From: Scedosporium boydii
Lineage: Eukaryota; Ascomycota; Sordariomycetes; Microascales; Microascaceae
DNA: 64,000 nt
Assembly (NCBI GenBank): GCA_002221725.1
Contig: NJFT01000085.1
Coordinates: 1-64,000, forward strand
Reading direction: 5' to 3'
How positions within the stretch are numbered: the stretch's first letter is position 1; the number at the start of each line of letters is the position of its first letter. The notes beneath the pieces are model-generated. The model did no database searches, was not told the origin of the DNA, and saw only the letters and a program-made list of their open reading frames with translations. The translations under genes were made by a program, and so were the position numbers. Positions 1-10,076 of this stretch are shown one piece after another.

Positions 1-3000
1 CTCTTTTTTTTTTTTTTTTTTTTTTTCTTCTTCGCTCCTTTTCCCAGGACATCCCGCGGGATAAGGCGTACGCGTCATTGCGGGTGCGGGAATCGGGGGC
101 ATTTCAGGCTGAAGTCGAGAAGGAAAGAAAGAAAAAAAAAAGTGAAGGCGAGGCAGCAAGGAGACTTGGATTGGGGGTTGAAAAGATGAATGAGTACAAC
201 GACGTGACCATTATCGCTTAGTATCGATCGTCATTTTATTATATTGATGATGCTTTGTCTGATACATGGAGAAGAGGTGCTGAGCGGGTCGATGGTGGCT
301 TTTTGGAAGCTCTCGGGGGTGGAGCTAGATTTGACTCGATCGAGGCCAATTGTATTAGTTAACGTCCGGTACGTCGTATCAACGGCTATGACCGAATTTG
401 CGTGAAGCGAATGATGGGATTCCGACTAGATGACCATCAATCGTCAAACATTTTCTTGAGAGTTGAACTAGGAAAATGGAAATCTGGAAAGTTGCCTGGT
501 GTTGTTGAAAATATCTAGGCCGCGATTGGAGGAGAAACTGAAGTTCTCCGCCAGCCCAGTCACGGCGTGGTCTGGACGGAGGAATTTGGCATTGGTGGGC
601 TCGGGAAAGGCCGCAAATCATTGGGAAGTTGAGAACTTGAAGTGCCTGCTACATGAATGAGTTGGTCCTTTAGTGGGGGGAAGGTGTGGCCGAGTGTAAG
701 AAGTGGTGGGAGATTGTAGTGGCAAGAGGCGCCGAGAAAGAGTAGATCAATTACAAGGGTACGCTGAACAGGCAGTGCAGTGTACAGTTGAACATGTGAG
801 ATTCCCGGCAAGTTTCTGGTGAGGCGCCACTAAATGAGCACTGTCGAGGTACAAGCACATGCCTGGCTCGATTTCCAACATTGAACCCTGTTAGGATCCA
901 AACTAAGCAAGCAAACACGCTGAGATACCACCAAGGGAAGGAAGACTGGGCACACTTGATCACCAACATCGATCAGATGGTGGTTATTGGTTGTTTGGTT
1001 TCCAGGACATCCTGTGACGTCGATCACCCCAAGACCTGGAACTCTGACACAATTGAGGACTATCGATGTGAGCAAGGCACAAAAGCAGGCACTACGGACC
1101 CCTGGTCCTGGTCGATCCCTCAGTGGAGGGCAGAGAGATTTGTGGTGGAATTATTAGTCCAGGCCCCCAGCCCGACTCTTTCCACCAACGACAAGTCGCT
1201 TGAAACGAAGCATCTAGAGAGATAAGAGAAAAACGCTGCATAATTTCCCCAATACGAAGGTCAGTAGCCTACTTTGTTCATAAAAATAGTTCGACTCGGC
1301 CAATTCGAAAGTGTCGGAATACCGACACGGTAATGTTTGCGTCGTGTTCGTTGTGTTCGTCCAGGCCTTGCGGCTCGCACCTGCTTGGCTTGTGCGGAGT
1401 TGCACTAAACTGCATTGGGACCCACTGAACACGAAAACCCCAGAAAGTTTGGCCAAAAATCCTCCGAAGGCAACTGCAACTGTCGCGCTCTGCACTTGCC
1501 TCCTAGAGCCCTTCTGCTTGGGATGCTGTTGCCGCTGCATTACTTGTGCGTTCTTGTGCATTCAAGATAAGCGATCCTGGAAACAACATTGGACTTCGAT
1601 CCTTCCAACGTCCCTTCAAATTGTGAACCATGTGATGTGGCTTCCGAGTATCAAGATATGTATATAAGGCAATGGCGACTGGTGCGCTTGGCTTCCCGGT
1701 CCCTCGAATCTCCTCCGATTAACCTCTTTGGGTGAGGGGGACTAGGATCACGACTAAAATACTCTCCAGTGCCCTCGCTTGGTAGACTTCTTTCGCCCAC
1801 TTCTAGCCGCGATCCATGATACAACAGATTCATCAGCGCCGTTTGAATGAGATGGTCGATACTAGTGTCGTTGTTACTGCAAGTCCTCTCTTGGCCGCCT
1901 CCTCAGAACATGTTCGTCGCACTTCAACCGCAACAACCGCAACGTCCAGCTTCCTGTCATCAACAAAGCAAGAGAGAGCAATAATACCAAGGCGATGACG
2001 AAGCAATGACTGTATTCAGTTAAATGGGGACGGCAGTGGTTGGCAGTTTCCGCTAGAAATATTCATCCTCTTTTCTCCCGCCCTGCCGAAGGGACTTCGG
2101 CAAGTGATGGAGCCTTGTTAATGCATTTCCTGGCGAGCAAGCCGCCTCTCTTTCCCTTCTCTGGGATTATACCCTCTCGCACTCCCGTTACTTCTCCGGT
2201 CTTATCCTCATTTTCATGGCTTCCTAGTATTCTACATTCTACGACCACCTAAAGTTCTCATAGTCTCAAATATCTTTTTTTCTACTTGTTAGAATCGTTT
2301 GGGGACCGTTCACGGGCTTGAGAGACGTGGTGCCGAAATAAGCCGGCATCACCGGCCAAGCCGCATTCGGAGAAATCGTCGGCATTCGCCTGCAGGGCCA
2401 AGGTGTTCATCACCGAGATTGTTATACCTCACAGCCTTCGAGTCTCATCATTTCAGTCTTCCACGGCATCGTACATCGCTGATACAACAAAAGAGGCAGG
2501 GTGACCCTAGCTGCAAGGCTGCGCCATCAGAACAGCCGCGAAACAAAAACGGATCATCCCAACCAGACGAAGATCAGGCATTGTGCGGGTTCGGACGTCA
2601 TTCCCGAATAGTGAAGGAATAGACGAGTCGCAGTCTTAATGCGCCGCTCAGTGCCAATCCACCACCAGCACCCCCCAACAACCATACGATTCGCCCGGGT
2701 CTACCAGTGCCCCTCTCTCAAGATCGGGCTCCAAGTCCTGTCGGCTCCTCCCACCCCACTTGCAGTCCCTTTTAACCAGTTTGACAGCGCCAGGCGAAAT
2801 AAGCTTTTGCACTACCCCGTCTTTGGCGCGTCAGCAAATAACCGCACACTCTTTTTCGGATCGCCGGGCTAGGGGTGTACACTCAAGTGACGGTTATATC
2901 ACGGCCTGAGGTGCTTACATCTATTGGTGCGGTGCCCGACGGCGCATCAAATCAAGTCGCATACTGATCACGACTCCTGGCTTTGTTCGGCCCTGCCTGC

Positions 3001-3653
3001 CATTCTTCGAGCTCTCGCAACTCTTATGTGAGTTCGCCCGGTTCCAAGACAGATCTGTTTCGCTTGTCGTACCAGCCCTGGTTTAGGAAGCTGGTGGTAT
3101 TAAACGAACGACCAGCTGTCATTGTTGCCATCGTGTTGACACCATCTCCAAGCCTGATCACCACCGGGATTTCCAAGTGTGCATCAAAGTACCTTTAAAC
3201 ACTTTCCAGCCGGCCGATTACTTACAGAACTCTGTAGCCGAATCTCGCATTTCATCCTGAAGACAAACCCTTTCCCCCACGTAATACATTAACCCTCGCC
3301 AACCGACGTCCCGATCTCGTCGGTTTATTCCACCGAAATATTACGATCTCATACCTAACACTGGTGGTGGCTGTTTTGCCATCAGCAACACTTCCGCGAC
3401 CGGCAAACCTAATTCTCACATATCCCTTCCTCATATTCTTTTTTTTTCATCCCCTTTCATTGCCTTGAACGAGGGACAAGCTACCAGATAGGTATCCCTC
3501 TCAGGGTTCCATTGAGACAGGAGCCCACTGAAATCTCCACATCCGATAACTTGTTTTACCTTCATCCGCCAACCCCGCATACAATAAACGAAAGTAACTT
3601 CGCCACTAGCTTCTTCTTTTCCTTTTGTTGTTTTTGGAAGAAGGGCTGCACTG
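1..3653. other. Intergenic region, no gene recognised
   Basis: About 3.6 kb with only short, overlapping open frames of biased composition and none with a recognisable domain or paired splice sites. It opens with a poly-T run (7-26). A perfect 8-bp hairpin (arms 2084-2091 and 2095-2102, loop GGA) is the only clear structure. The 3' part probably holds the promoter of the gene at 3785. Confidence 0.6.
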
Positions 3654-3656
3654 CTT

Positions 3657-3662
3657 TATAAG
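3657..3662 (+). promoter_or_regulatory. Possible TATA box of the AROM-like gene
   Basis: TATAAG lies 123 bp upstream of the ATG at 3785, in a pyrimidine-rich leader. The distance fits a fungal core promoter with a short 5' UTR. No mapping data support it. Confidence 0.35.
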
Positions 3663-3784
3663 GGCAGAGTAGTACCAGGAAGCAGACGACCCACCCAGAG
3701 TGCGCTTGTTGAAATATTCTCGGTCTTGAGTGGCAGCCTTAAGCGCATCGATTCAGACCGGCCAAGAAGCCGCCAAGCTGGACA

Positions 3785-6076
3785 ATGGCGGCGGTTCAAC
3801 CGTTAGGCACCAGCCCTGCTCCAGCGCCGCCGATTTCCCCGATTCCATCGAACGGCATCGCTTCCAACGGAAATGGCAGTGGGACTGCCGTTGACGTTCA
3901 CGCGGTAACCCCGGAAGCCACGCTACATCGCCGGGAGTCCGTGAGCCACACGCAACGGGGAGACACGCGCATCGTGGTCATCGTTCACAACCCTGGTCAG
4001 GACAAAGTTGTATCCGTTTTTGCCAACGTGCTAGGCAGACCTTTCCGGTTAAAGAGGGCCTTTGGAGAAGTTGATCCCACGGACCAGGGTCATGTAATTG
4101 GCATTTTGGACGAGGAGGCCAAGCGAGACGTTGCGGCACGAAATCAAGATCTCGTCGTAGCCATCAACGCTCACTGTACAGACAGGGGCACGCCACCTGA
4201 TACTCACCTCTCATCGACGTGCGACTACGAGTTCCTCTACACCGAATCCCCATTTTATCGACGAGACCTGGCGAGATTTATCTCTTTTACCTTGGGCCAG
4301 ATTAGTCCTCACGAATCATTGATGGCAAAGCCGCGAACTTACTTTATCTCCACCACATTCCCCGATGTCCGTGCCGCCTTACCGAACCTCGACATCCTCA
4401 CCGTTGGCGCCGATGCTGTTGAGATCCGAGTGGATTTGCTCAAAGAGCCCCTTGGCGATGGCAAGTTTGCCGCCATCCCAAGCCTGGATTATGTTGGCAG
4501 GCAGGTGATGCTTCTCCGCCAAACGACCGAACTACCCATCATTTTCACAACGAGATGTACCAACGAGAATGGTCGGTTCCCCATGGATAACCCCGATTTG
4601 TACTTCGAATACTTGTACCGGGCGATCCAATGGGGTGTGGAATACATTGATGTCGAGCTGTGGCTCCCTGAAGGGATTAGGAAAAGGTTGTGGGATCTTA
4701 AGGGCAACAGCCGCATCATGTCGGCCTTTCACGACTTCTCCGGTACCTTCAAATGGCCATCGCTTCACGCCCAAGAGATTTTCCTCGAGTCCTGCAAATA
4801 CGCCCACATTATCAAGATGATTGCCATCATCAACGATCATAACGAGAACTTTGAGCTAGAGTACTTTAGATCCAAGATCCGAGCCGACTTCCCGGAAGCC
4901 GCACCCCTGTCCGCGGTGAACATGGGCGAGACTGGTCAGTTCTCGCGTACACTCAACAAAGTCTTCACGCCCATCACCCACCCCTTGCTTCCCATCATCG
5001 CCGCCCCGGGTCAGATGAGCGCGGCTGAAATCAACGCAGCCCTTTCGCTACTTGGCCAACTACCCAAAAAGAGCATGTACGGCATTCACAGTAGTGTCTC
5101 CGCCCGCATAGCCACTCCCCAGGCACCCTTTTATGAAAAGTGCTTCAACGAGCTCGGTCTCCCTCATCACTTTGCCGTCGTAGAACGCCACCAAAGCAAT
5201 CCAGGTAGTTTGGATGGTTGGTGTAATCAGCGAAATTTCGGAGGTGCATACCTGACACCACCTGTTTCGCATCATAGTCTTACCAAGCAGAGTCCTTTCT
5301 TTTCGTCTTTGAACAACGGGGCAGGGCCTATACTTACCGAAGCTGCCCGAGCCATTGGTATGGTAGATACGATTGTCGTCCACTCTTCATCAGCGTCAAC
5401 ATCTTCATCCTCTTCTTCATCCACATCGCCACCCAACACCGCTTCGACCGGATCTAGCTCGCGCCCAACTCGCGATTCAACTATGTCATCCCTCAACAAC
5501 CACCTTAGTCAAGGCCTCCCACGAGACGCGTCCGTAGTCCTCGACAACTCCACTTGGCGTGGTATCCTCAACAGTCTCACTCGCGACTTTTCCCCATCCG
5601 CCTACTTTGGGCGACCTGCCGTCGTTCTGGCCTCATCGCCAGACGACGCAGCGTCGGCCCTCTTTGCTCTCAAGGCCCTCAACGTGTCCAAGATTTACAC
5701 TGTTGGTTTCAAGACGCCTCCCACCCTGACCCACGATGGGAGCCCCATCGAACCGTTCAACAGCCTCGAGTCTCTTCAACGGGCCCGCTCAGATACCGCT
5801 GCTCCATTTGTTGTCGTGTCAGCTCTCCCAGCAGATAAAGCAGCGCTCGTGAGCATGCTCCTCCGCGTGTTCGCGGGTCAGAAGGGCAGGAAAGTGTTCC
5901 TCGACCTCGCCGACGGCGCGACGAAAACGGCCGTGATAGCGTCGGACCTGGGATTCGCGCCGTACGGGGCGGAGGATGTCGTGGCTTTCACCACCGTCCA
6001 GACGATACGAGGTCTCGTGGGCCAGAATGTGCCGTATAGCTTTGTGAGATTGGCCGGAGGAAGGGGTCTATATTGA
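3785..6076 (+). CDS. AROM C-terminal-like pseudoenzyme, quinate repressor (QutR/Qa-1S) type
   Basis: Single-exon protein of 763 aa related to the last three domains of the pentafunctional AROM protein. Residues about 60-180 are a shrunken shikimate kinase: the P-loop is degenerate (HNPGQDK, 68-74) but the ending [15 protein letters not shown] is kept. Residues about 183-425 are a type I 3-dehydroquinase with the catalytic pair in place (H316 in [10 protein letters not shown]344 in IIKMIA) plus the AAPGQM substrate loop. Residues about 430-763 are shikimate dehydrogenase-like, but the catalytic Lys of the NVTxPxK motif is Ser (S495), the GAVNT Asn is Asp (D528), and the catalytic Asp of GDNTDW is Thr (T590). 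A serine-rich insert occupies about 532-575. Known QutR and Qa-1S repressors are built this way and restrain the quinate activator. The known repressors are about 900 aa, so this copy is short. No quinate catabolic genes lie in the window. A retained dehydroquinase activity is possible. Confidence 0.8.
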   Translation: MAAVQPLGTSPAPAPPISPIPSNGIASNGNGSGTAVDVHAVTPEATLHRRESVSHTQRGDTRIVVIVHNPGQDKVVSVFANVLGRPFRLKRAFGEVDPTDQGHVIGILDEEAKRDVAARNQDLVVAINAHCTDRGTPPDTHLSSTCDYEFLYTESPFYRRDLARFISFTLGQISPHESLMAKPRTYFISTTFPDVRAALPNLDILTVGADAVEIRVDLLKEPLGDGKFAAIPSLDYVGRQVMLLRQTTELPIIFTTRCTNENGRFPMDNPDLYFEYLYRAIQWGVEYIDVELWLPEGIRKRLWDLKGNSRIMSAFHDFSGTFKWPSLHAQEIFLESCKYAHIIKMIAIINDHNENFELEYFRSKIRADFPEAAPLSAVNMGETGQFSRTLNKVFTPITHPLLPIIAAPGQMSAAEINAALSLLGQLPKKSMYGIHSSVSARIATPQAPFYEKCFNELGLPHHFAVVERHQSNPGSLDGWCNQRNFGGAYLTPPVSHHSLTKQSPFFSSLNNGAGPILTEAARAIGMVDTIVVHSSSASTSSSSSSSTSPPNTASTGSSSRPTRDSTMSSLNNHLSQGLPRDASVVLDNSTWRGILNSLTRDFSPSAYFGRPAVVLASSPDDAASALFALKALNVSKIYTVGFKTPPTLTHDGSPIEPFNSLESLQRARSDTAAPFVVVSALPADKAALVSMLLRVFAGQKGRKVFLDLADGATKTAVIASDLGFAPYGAEDVVAFTTVQTIRGLVGQNVPYSFVRLAGGRGLY

Positions 6077-7283
6077 GGCTTCCGCGAAGCCTACTCTTTT
6101 AAGGAGCTTGGCCAGCAAACGAACGTAAGGATGGATGGGAGAAGGGACATGCCGGAACAGTCAATGGCGTTTCGGCGGCTTGACCAGCGAACCTAGAACC
6201 GAAGACGACCACAGAAAAAGTGAAATCTTGGCTTGCTCTATACCAGGAGAAGAGATTCGGATCTGCTTTTTACACACCGATTCCATACGCCACCCACGCC
6301 TCATATGCCTCGAAACCCAGAACAGATACATCTCGACACGACCGGTGCTTGATTTCGGAAGGGGAGGGAACTTCCACATAGATGAGAGGGCTACTCGCCT
6401 GATACCCCAGCATCTTTTCCATTACCTTTTGGACAATTATGTACTCCTTGAGTGTCATGTAAGCTTTGATTGTTGTATTCTCATACACTTTCTTTATACT
6501 TTTTTTTTCCTGTTTTGCATCAGAAAAGAACTAGTCATGGCGGTGTCGGTGGAAAAGGGGGGGGACTGTGAGAGGAAAGGGGGAATGTGTGGATTATTCT
6601 TCTTTCCATGTTACCAAGACGGGTTTCTACCTGTATACAAGACCAGGGTGGAATCTCTCATGAAGATGTACAAGGCTTTATATGGATTTTGCATAGTACT
6701 TTAGCTCCTGGCCAAATTTCCAGGAACACCCCATGTGCCCAAAGGAAACACGAATTACCCTTAACCCCTCCCGCTGCTGGGAGCCTGCTGCTGACGTTGA
6801 GAATACGGGCAATGTCAATGAGCATGCCAGTACTCCCCAGGAACTTCTTCCCACTTCTCTGAGGGTATTTGGCTAAGGGTTGTCCTTTCTTGGCAGGTTA
6901 TCGTACCTGTTTTGTTGCCAAAGCTATACACTAAGCGAAGGCCGTTTCGTGCCTTCAAAGAATGCAGAAGATGGAGCCTTAAACAAGCTTGAAAGATACG
7001 CGGAAGTCCAGAAGCGTCATACTTCCAAGGGGGTATTTGGGGTCTACCGCCTTTCGCAACCTTCATCAACGAAATTTTCGAGACGCAAGCCCTTGAAGCA
7101 AAGAGACTGTCTACGCAAGATTGCTTCTAGGTACCATCAACAATCTCCTGGAGCCTTCCGGAAGCCTTACTCGACTTGGTAGTGCGAAGCTACGGAGGAA
7201 GAAGAGAAGGCGATGGCAGCGCCTAGAATTTAGGGACCTTCTAAGTTTGGACGCCGATATGTTGGCCGAGAATCGGGAGGAGG
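6077..7283. other. 3' UTR and intergenic region between convergent genes
   Basis: This stretch separates the ends of the AROM-like gene (plus) and the HeLo/retropepsin-like gene (minus). Open frames such as 6135-6704 have no recognisable domain and a composition typical of untranslated sequence. The two 3' UTRs probably occupy part of it. Confidence 0.5.
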
Positions 7284-8662
7284 TTATTCTCTATCCTCTG
7301 CTAATTTCCCCGCAGAGGGGGCTGCCAAAGTGGGATCGGTTGTCGATGAGGAACCTGCTGCGGACGCCGCTGACGAGCTCGATCCTTGGCTTTGCGCAGA
7401 ACCGGCGGCTTGGGAACTGGAGGCCTGGGAACTGGCGGCGACGGCTCTGGCCCGATTCTCTTCGAGCCGCTTTGCTCGAAGTTCTTGCTGCGTCTTCTGA
7501 TCTTCGGCGCTGAGCTTTTTGAACCACAGCACATGCAGCTCCTCTGCCGTCCTGATCACTTTCCTTGCGACATGATATACTTCCGGATGGTTGTGTATGA
7601 AGTCGTGGGACAGGAGCACGGCTTGACACAGCCCATACACAACGTAAACCCATATCTTGGTGCCGCATCCTACGCCATCACTGTTCTTCCATCGCATCTT
7701 AACCTGGGCTTTGCCTGCTATGCGCAGGGTCTGATTCAAGGCGGCTGTGCGCACTTCTTCATCTTCTTCGTCCTCTTCGATGTCGAGTTGAAGTTCTCGG
7801 GCGAGCGAAACGGAGATTGCGCAGGCTGTTGCACCAGTGTCGAGAAGGGCATCTTTCTCCAAGCGCGGAGTGGCCCCATTTGCTGCTTCAAGGGATAAGG
7901 TCAGGAAGCTTAGAGTTCCTCGTTCGCCTTCCATCCCGGCCTAGCCGTGGTTGGCGTGTTAGCGGGTGGCGAACGATGCACTATGTATAAGATTGTTCCC
8001 ATACGCTTACCTCTGTTTCAACGCTGTATGAACTAGATGCGTCGTCGACGCCTGCCGGAACCGTGATTTCACCAGTTGCAATGGCCTCCACATTTTGAGC
8101 GACCACTTGGAAATTGCGAAACTTCTCGGAAACATCGTGAATGTTCTGTATCGCCAGTCTCGCTTGAATCGACTCACGAGACAAGAGTGATTGCGCTACA
8201 AACTGAAACTTTCGATTGTGGTAGCTCAGATCCTCCAGGGCCTGTCGAGTCCCTTTCTGCATGAACGCCCATTTTACCCGCCGAGAGAGAGAGGAGCTGC
8301 CTTGTTGGATTTCTCTGATGACGCGGATTGACTTCTCCAAAGACTTAATGATGTCGAACAAGGTCTGGAAATAACGGGCAAACACTTCGTATCCACCCTC
8401 GCCCAATTTTTGCTTCAAGGCTTCGTTAATCTCTGGACTTTGCCATTTCGGGCTTGCTGGGTCCGAGAGTAGCTCCTCGATCTCTGCCTGTGGAATGGCC
8501 TCGTAGAGGAGTACTTGGAGTGTCTCCTGCAAGATCGTACTTTGCGTCTCGACTTCCCTAGCGACCTGATCGGCCTCACGCCAACCTAGGCCTCGGATGC
8601 TGGTGAGGAGCTGCGCGACCGACAGTTATAACACCTGCAGTGACAGACAGAGGATCCGCCAT
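7284..8662 (-). CDS. HeLo-like/STAND N-terminal domain plus retropepsin-like domain protein, with frame slip
   Basis: Two exons on the minus strand: 8662-8011 and 7941-7284. The intron 7942-8010 has donor GTAAGC, branch GCTAAC and acceptor CTAG, and joins phase 0. The first codons read MADPLSVTAGVIT, a start typical of the fungal STAND/HeLo-like N-terminal domain. The frame that continues the family (VAQLLTSIRGLGW..., then a helical stretch of about 190 residues) is one base out of register, as if one G had been gained near 8615-8625. The second exon carries an aspartyl-protease-like domain: LLDTGATACAIS (D-T-G-A motif), then VLLSHDFIHNH, where the usual Gly of the second motif is Ser. The C-terminus is Ser/Ala-rich. 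Without the slip the protein would be about 425 aa. It shares a 357-bp divergent promoter with the DUF6594-like gene. It may be a broken allele or a sequence error; a role in non-self recognition or cell death is inference. Confidence 0.65.
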
Positions 8663-8888
8663 GCTAGATATTATGGATTATGGAAAGGATTAGACGCTAT
8701 TCTCAGAGTGCCGAATTGGAGAAAGCAGGAGCCATATTAAATGCTTGGCGTCTTTTGGACAGAAGAAGCCATAGAAGACTAGAGCACAGGCGAGATTGAG
8801 CAATGAGCCAAAGGTCCAATCCCCATCATATTTCAACTAATTCTCAGGACCAAGGCTGGCCCCTCACATGGAGGGACGTGATTTGTCC

Positions 8889-8894
8889 TATAAA
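8889..8894 (+). promoter_or_regulatory. TATA box of the DUF6594-like gene
   Basis: TATAAA sits 126 bp before the ATG at 9020. It lies inside an upstream open frame starting at 8803, which argues that the earlier ATG is not the true start. Confidence 0.4.
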
Positions 8895-9019
8895 TCGTAC
8901 AGGGAGGCGCAGCCTGCATGATGTGAACGAAAAGAGCTTGTCAGCGAGGCTGAGCGCCTCACAATCCTCACGAGATTCGAAGGTCGCGACAGCTCGACGA
9001 GCCGCTCATCGACGTCCCA

Positions 9020-10076
9020 ATGACGAACTCTAACGAGTCCAATTATACAGCTCTAGCTAGCTTCTTGAGCTCCCACCCGGAGGTGTTGGCGATAAGAAGA
9101 TTCAGAGAGCTGCAGATCAGAAACTTGCTCTTCTACCAAGCCGAGCTCGCACATCTCGAAGCTGAACTGCGGGAGATTGAGAACCAGGATGCGCGAAGGA
9201 AATGCGACCCATCTGATCGTGTCGATTTCCGATGGACGCCATGCATGGTTAGAGAAAAACCGGGAAAGTCGGGGGCATCGGATTGCACCGGACGCTGCAA
9301 AAAGCCAGACGACCCATCGCTGCCGACATCAAGAGAGACGACGAACTCCTCATACCGTGAGAAAGTACTTCAAATCCGCCGCACTTTAGCTAGCTACAGT
9401 AGGTTATCAAGCAAAAAGCCATGGCAGCCATTGAATCCTGACACTTTGCTAGATTACGCAGTGGAGCAGTACAAGCGACTCAGCGCTCTCCCAAATCCTA
9501 GACGACGCGACATGGCAGCAACACACGAATGGCTCAACGACATGAGTCTCGGGGCCGCCTTTCTCGCCGGCGACGTCGAAGACGTTTGGACCGTCGAACT
9601 GGGTGATGGCAAAAGCAAGGCAGCAGATGTCTCCGACTTTTATGGCTTCGAAGATCAAGGTGGTCTCGCATTCCCTATCGGCAGTGCCGTGGCTTGGCTC
9701 CATCGACTCTTCTTTCGCTCCAGCAGCAGCGCGTCGAGACAGCCTCACCACATCGACACGTCCGTGTATGCCGCGCTTGATCAAGCCATCACAACCGTGG
9801 TCGCGAGTGTTCTTCCTGTGTTGCCAATCGCCGTCTTATATTTCGTGAAAGATATGCTGGTGCGGATTGGGCTCATCCTTGTCTTCACGGTGGTTTTCTC
9901 TGCGATCCTGGTAGTGGGATTGCAGATTAAACCGCATGCCACTCTGGCCATTACCACAGCGTGAGTATTTTGCTATCGACCTTTGACATGACGATTCGCT
10001 GATATCCCGTTCTAGGATTGCGGCCGTACAAGTCGTCTACGTCGGGTCAACTGCAGGTGACGGCAAATCATCGTAG
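9020..10076 (+). CDS. DUF6594-like membrane protein
   Basis: Two exons, 9020-9960 and 10016-10076, giving 333 aa. The 55-bp intron starts GTGAGT and ends TTCTAG. Splicing replaces an early stop with the ending IAAVQVVYVGSTAGDGKSS, which fits the family's last hydrophobic segment. The N-terminal part (LASFLSSHPEVLAIRRFRELQIRNLLFYQAEL, followed by an acidic-basic helix) matches the usual DUF6594 opening, where a short motif precedes a helix rich in Leu and Glu. Three hydrophobic segments follow near the C-terminus (about residues 256-333: TTVVASVLPVLPIAVLYF, IGLILVFTVVFSAILVVGL, and the exon 2 segment). DUF6594 proteins are common in Pezizomycotina and have no established function. The gene is divergent from the HeLo/retropepsin-like gene and probably shares its promoter. 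Confidence 0.75.

Noticed and set aside
6135..6704. 189-codon open frame after the AROM-like gene
   Set aside because: No domain, biased composition in the T-rich second half, and it sits where the 3' UTR is expected.
7386..7898. 170-codon plus-strand frame
   Set aside because: Antisense to the retropepsin-like exon, which has a clear motif and splice sites.
8803..9033. 76-codon frame before the DUF6594-like gene
   Set aside because: It spans the TATAAA at 8889, overlaps the DUF6594 start in another frame and has no domain.
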